From Verrucomicrobiia bacterium (GTDB lineage Bacteria > Verrucomicrobiota > Verrucomicrobiia > Opitutales > Cerasicoccaceae): a stretch of DNA of 64,000 nucleotides. The DNA lies in contig JAUIAM010000005.1 in NCBI GenBank assembly GCA_030425485.1, forward strand, positions 62,001 to 126,000, given 5' to 3'. The translations under genes were made by a program, and so were the position numbers. Shown here piece by piece: positions 62,459 through 64,000 of the stretch (positions are counted from its first letter, which is position 1; every line of letters starts with the position of its first letter). The notes beneath the pieces are model-generated. The model worked only from the letters and a program-made list of their open reading frames with translations, was not told the DNA's origin and did not search any database.

Positions 62459-62602
62459 GCGCTGCCATTAGCGCATCCTTGTCCACCATGCACACCGCAT
62501 CGGAGGCAACGCCACGTTCATCCATGTCACTTTCATCAGCCCGGACGCATGCCCATGCCACACCCGGACGCAACTCACTTCACGAAACTAGACCGCACAC
62601 AC

Positions 62603-64000
62603 ATGTCTCCCTTCCGCATTATCCTCCGCTACTTCATCGATCCGGACTCCCAGTCGACGGACGATGCCATCAAGGAGTTGGCCGCGTTTTGCCTCTCCTC
62701 CAAGATCGAGGAAGTCATGCTCCTGCTCGCTGCCGAGGAGCTGAGCAACGGACACATGACCGACGAGGAGGTGGTCAAATACTGCGCGTTGGGCAAGCGG
62801 CTTAAAGCTGAGCTCGACCGCAACGGCATCGGCCTCAGCCTCAACCCCTGGACCACCCTTTATCAGGTCCCCCGGGGCAGAAAGCTGCACACCGGACAAG
62901 ATTACCGTACGATGGTGGGTGAAAGCGGACAAACCAGCCCCCTCGTCGCCTGCCCCCTGTGCCCGACCTGGCAGAGCCAGCTTGCCACCACCTTTGCCGC
63001 TCTGGCCAAAGAAATTCAACCGCTGGCCATTTGGATCGAGGACGACTGGCGCCTGCACAACCACGGCCCGGAACAGGGTTGGGGCGGGTGCTTCTGCGAA
63101 GAGCACTTGGCGCGCTTTTCGCAGGCGGTCGGCACCCGCGTCACCCGCGAGGAGCTGTTGGATAAAGTCCTCCAGCCCGGCAAGCCCCACCCCTGGCGCG
63201 AAGTATGGTTCGAGCTCTCCCGCCAAACACTGCTGGAGCCGCTGGCAGTCGTCCGCTCGGCCATTAAAGCGGCTAACCCGGCCACCCGCCTCGCCCTCAT
63301 GAGCTCCCGTCCCGACCAGCACTCCATCGAAGGGCGTGATTGGCAGGCGATTCAGGATGGCTTCGGCTACGAGCCCGGCTTTTTGATCCGCCCGCACATG
63401 GAGCCCTACACCGAGGAGCGTGCCATGCGCACCACGCTTTCCGTCACCCGCCAGACCATTGCCTGCCTCACGGGCAAGCTGGAGGTCTACCCCGAGCTGG
63501 AGAACTCCCCCCGCTGCGGTGTCTACTCCAAGAGCGCCCGACACATCGTTTGGCAGATGCTGGAATCCGCCGTCATCGGCAGCGACGGGATTGCCATCAA
63601 CCACTTTGACAACATGGGCAACGGCATCGACCTCGACCCCGGCATTGGCCAGCACCTCGCCGCGATCAAGCCCCAGCTCAACGCCCTGGTCGAACTCCAG
63701 ATGGATGACCGACAGGCCGACGGCGTACAGGTGCTCTTTTCACCCAAGGTAGCCAGCCATCTCGAACTCCCCGACTTTGGCAAAAAAGCGCAGATCGACC
63801 TCGAAGCCCTTTCCCTCCAGATGCAGCAAAATCCCTCCGGTGGCAGTGCGGAGGGCTTTGCCGGGAGCATGCAGAGTCTGGTCAACCCCTCACCCATCTG
63901 GGCGGAAACCTGCGCCATACTCGGCATCGCCCACCGCCTCACTGCAAACATCGAGCCCGAGCGCGGCCCCATCCTGGTCAATGCACAGACCTTGAACGCC
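62603..64000 (+). CDS. Predicted TIM-barrel glycosidase-like enzyme, 3' end outside window
   Basis: The frame runs from the ATG to the last base without a stop (466 codons seen), so the gene is truncated by the window. It has no signal peptide. Features include LRYFIDPDSQSTDDAIKELA near the start, IWIEDDWRLHNHGPEQGWGG with two acidic residues at a barrel-strand end, a following CFCEEHLARF, and AINHFDNMGNGIDLDPG. The pattern resembles uncharacterised TIM-barrel glycoside-hydrolase-like proteins of Verrucomicrobia/Lentisphaerae. The catalytic class is inference. The LacI-type gene upstream supports a sugar-related role. Confidence 0.68.
   Translation, partial: MSPFRIILRYFIDPDSQSTDDAIKELAAFCLSSKIEEVMLLLAAEELSNGHMTDEEVVKYCALGKRLKAELDRNGIGLSLNPWTTLYQVPRGRKLHTGQDYRTMVGESGQTSPLVACPLCPTWQSQLATTFAALAKEIQPLAIWIEDDWRLHNHGPEQGWGGCFCEEHLARFSQAVGTRVTREELLDKVLQPGKPHPWREVWFELSRQTLLEPLAVVRSAIKAANPATRLALMSSRPDQHSIEGRDWQAIQDGFGYEPGFLIRPHMEPYTEERAMRTTLSVTRQTIACLTGKLEVYPELENSPRCGVYSKSARHIVWQMLESAVIGSDGIAINHFDNMGNGIDLDPGIGQHLAAIKPQLNALVELQMDDRQADGVQVLFSPKVASHLELPDFGKKAQIDLEALSLQMQQNPSGGSAEGFAGSMQSLVNPSPIWAETCAILGIAHRLTANIEPERGPILVNAQTLNA

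Overview
The window reads as chromosomal DNA of a Verrucomicrobiota bacterium, most likely class Opitutae (Puniceicoccales/Opitutales-like). The clues are the 3' end of a Verru_Chthon cassette protein A, a Gram-negative envelope gene set, high GC with few good Shine-Dalgarno sites, many 4-11 nt gene overlaps, and dispersed palindromic intergenic repeats. The class-level call is inference. I see no rRNA, tRNA, CRISPR array, prophage or transposase gene.

Layout. 1-5.2 kb: tail of a Verru_Chthon cassette, a GH2 beta-mannosidase and a DapA/NanA-type aldolase. 5.5-16.75 kb: a compact aryl-polyene-like (APE) pigment/lipid locus. It holds a GT21 (HpnI-like) glycosyltransferase and membrane protein on the minus strand. 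Divergent from these is a plus-strand operon of HpnK-like deacetylase, an undescribed Cys-His-Asp protein, a ketosynthase and a degenerate ketosynthase partner. Converging on that operon is a minus-strand operon of ACP, halogenase-like flavoenzyme, MMPL exporter, LolA-like carrier and AMP-dependent ligase. 16.79-17.27 kb: two related MITE-like hairpin elements. 17.3-19.1 kb: hemin-type ABC permease and ATPase. 19.2-23.5 kb: a vWA protein, sensor kinase and OmpR-type regulator. 23.6-32.6 kb: exopolysaccharide export and polymerisation (beta-barrel, Wza-like, Wzc-like, ligase-TPR) and a divergent secreted protein. 32.7-34.6 kb: a sigma-54 activator facing a tiny membrane-peptide gene with its own terminator. 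34.7-41.2 kb: elongasome operon mreB, a PNPOx-fold gene, mreC, mreD, a TPR lipoprotein and PBP2. 41.25-45.4 kb: LPS genes, including an LpxL-like acyltransferase fused to a heptosyltransferase. 45.7-64 kb: housekeeping and transport genes (acetate-type symporter pair, HNH nuclease, UPF0173, FucU, aspS, amt-glnK, SDR, MBL hydrolase, accA, aat) and a LacI regulator followed by a TIM-barrel enzyme cut by the window end. This last part is rich in REP-like repeats.

How it fits together. The most interesting unit is 5.5-16.75 kb. A ligase loads a starter onto the ACP, the KS pair extends it, a flavoenzyme modifies it, and LolA/MMPL partners take the product to the outer membrane. An HpnI/HpnK-type pair could add and then deacetylate an N-acetylhexosamine head group. 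The cluster lacks obvious ketoreductase, dehydratase and thioesterase genes. The 245-residue Cys-His-Asp protein, co-transcribed with the ketosynthases, is a candidate for chain release or transfer. These assignments are family-based inferences. The catalytic residues cited were read from the sequence.
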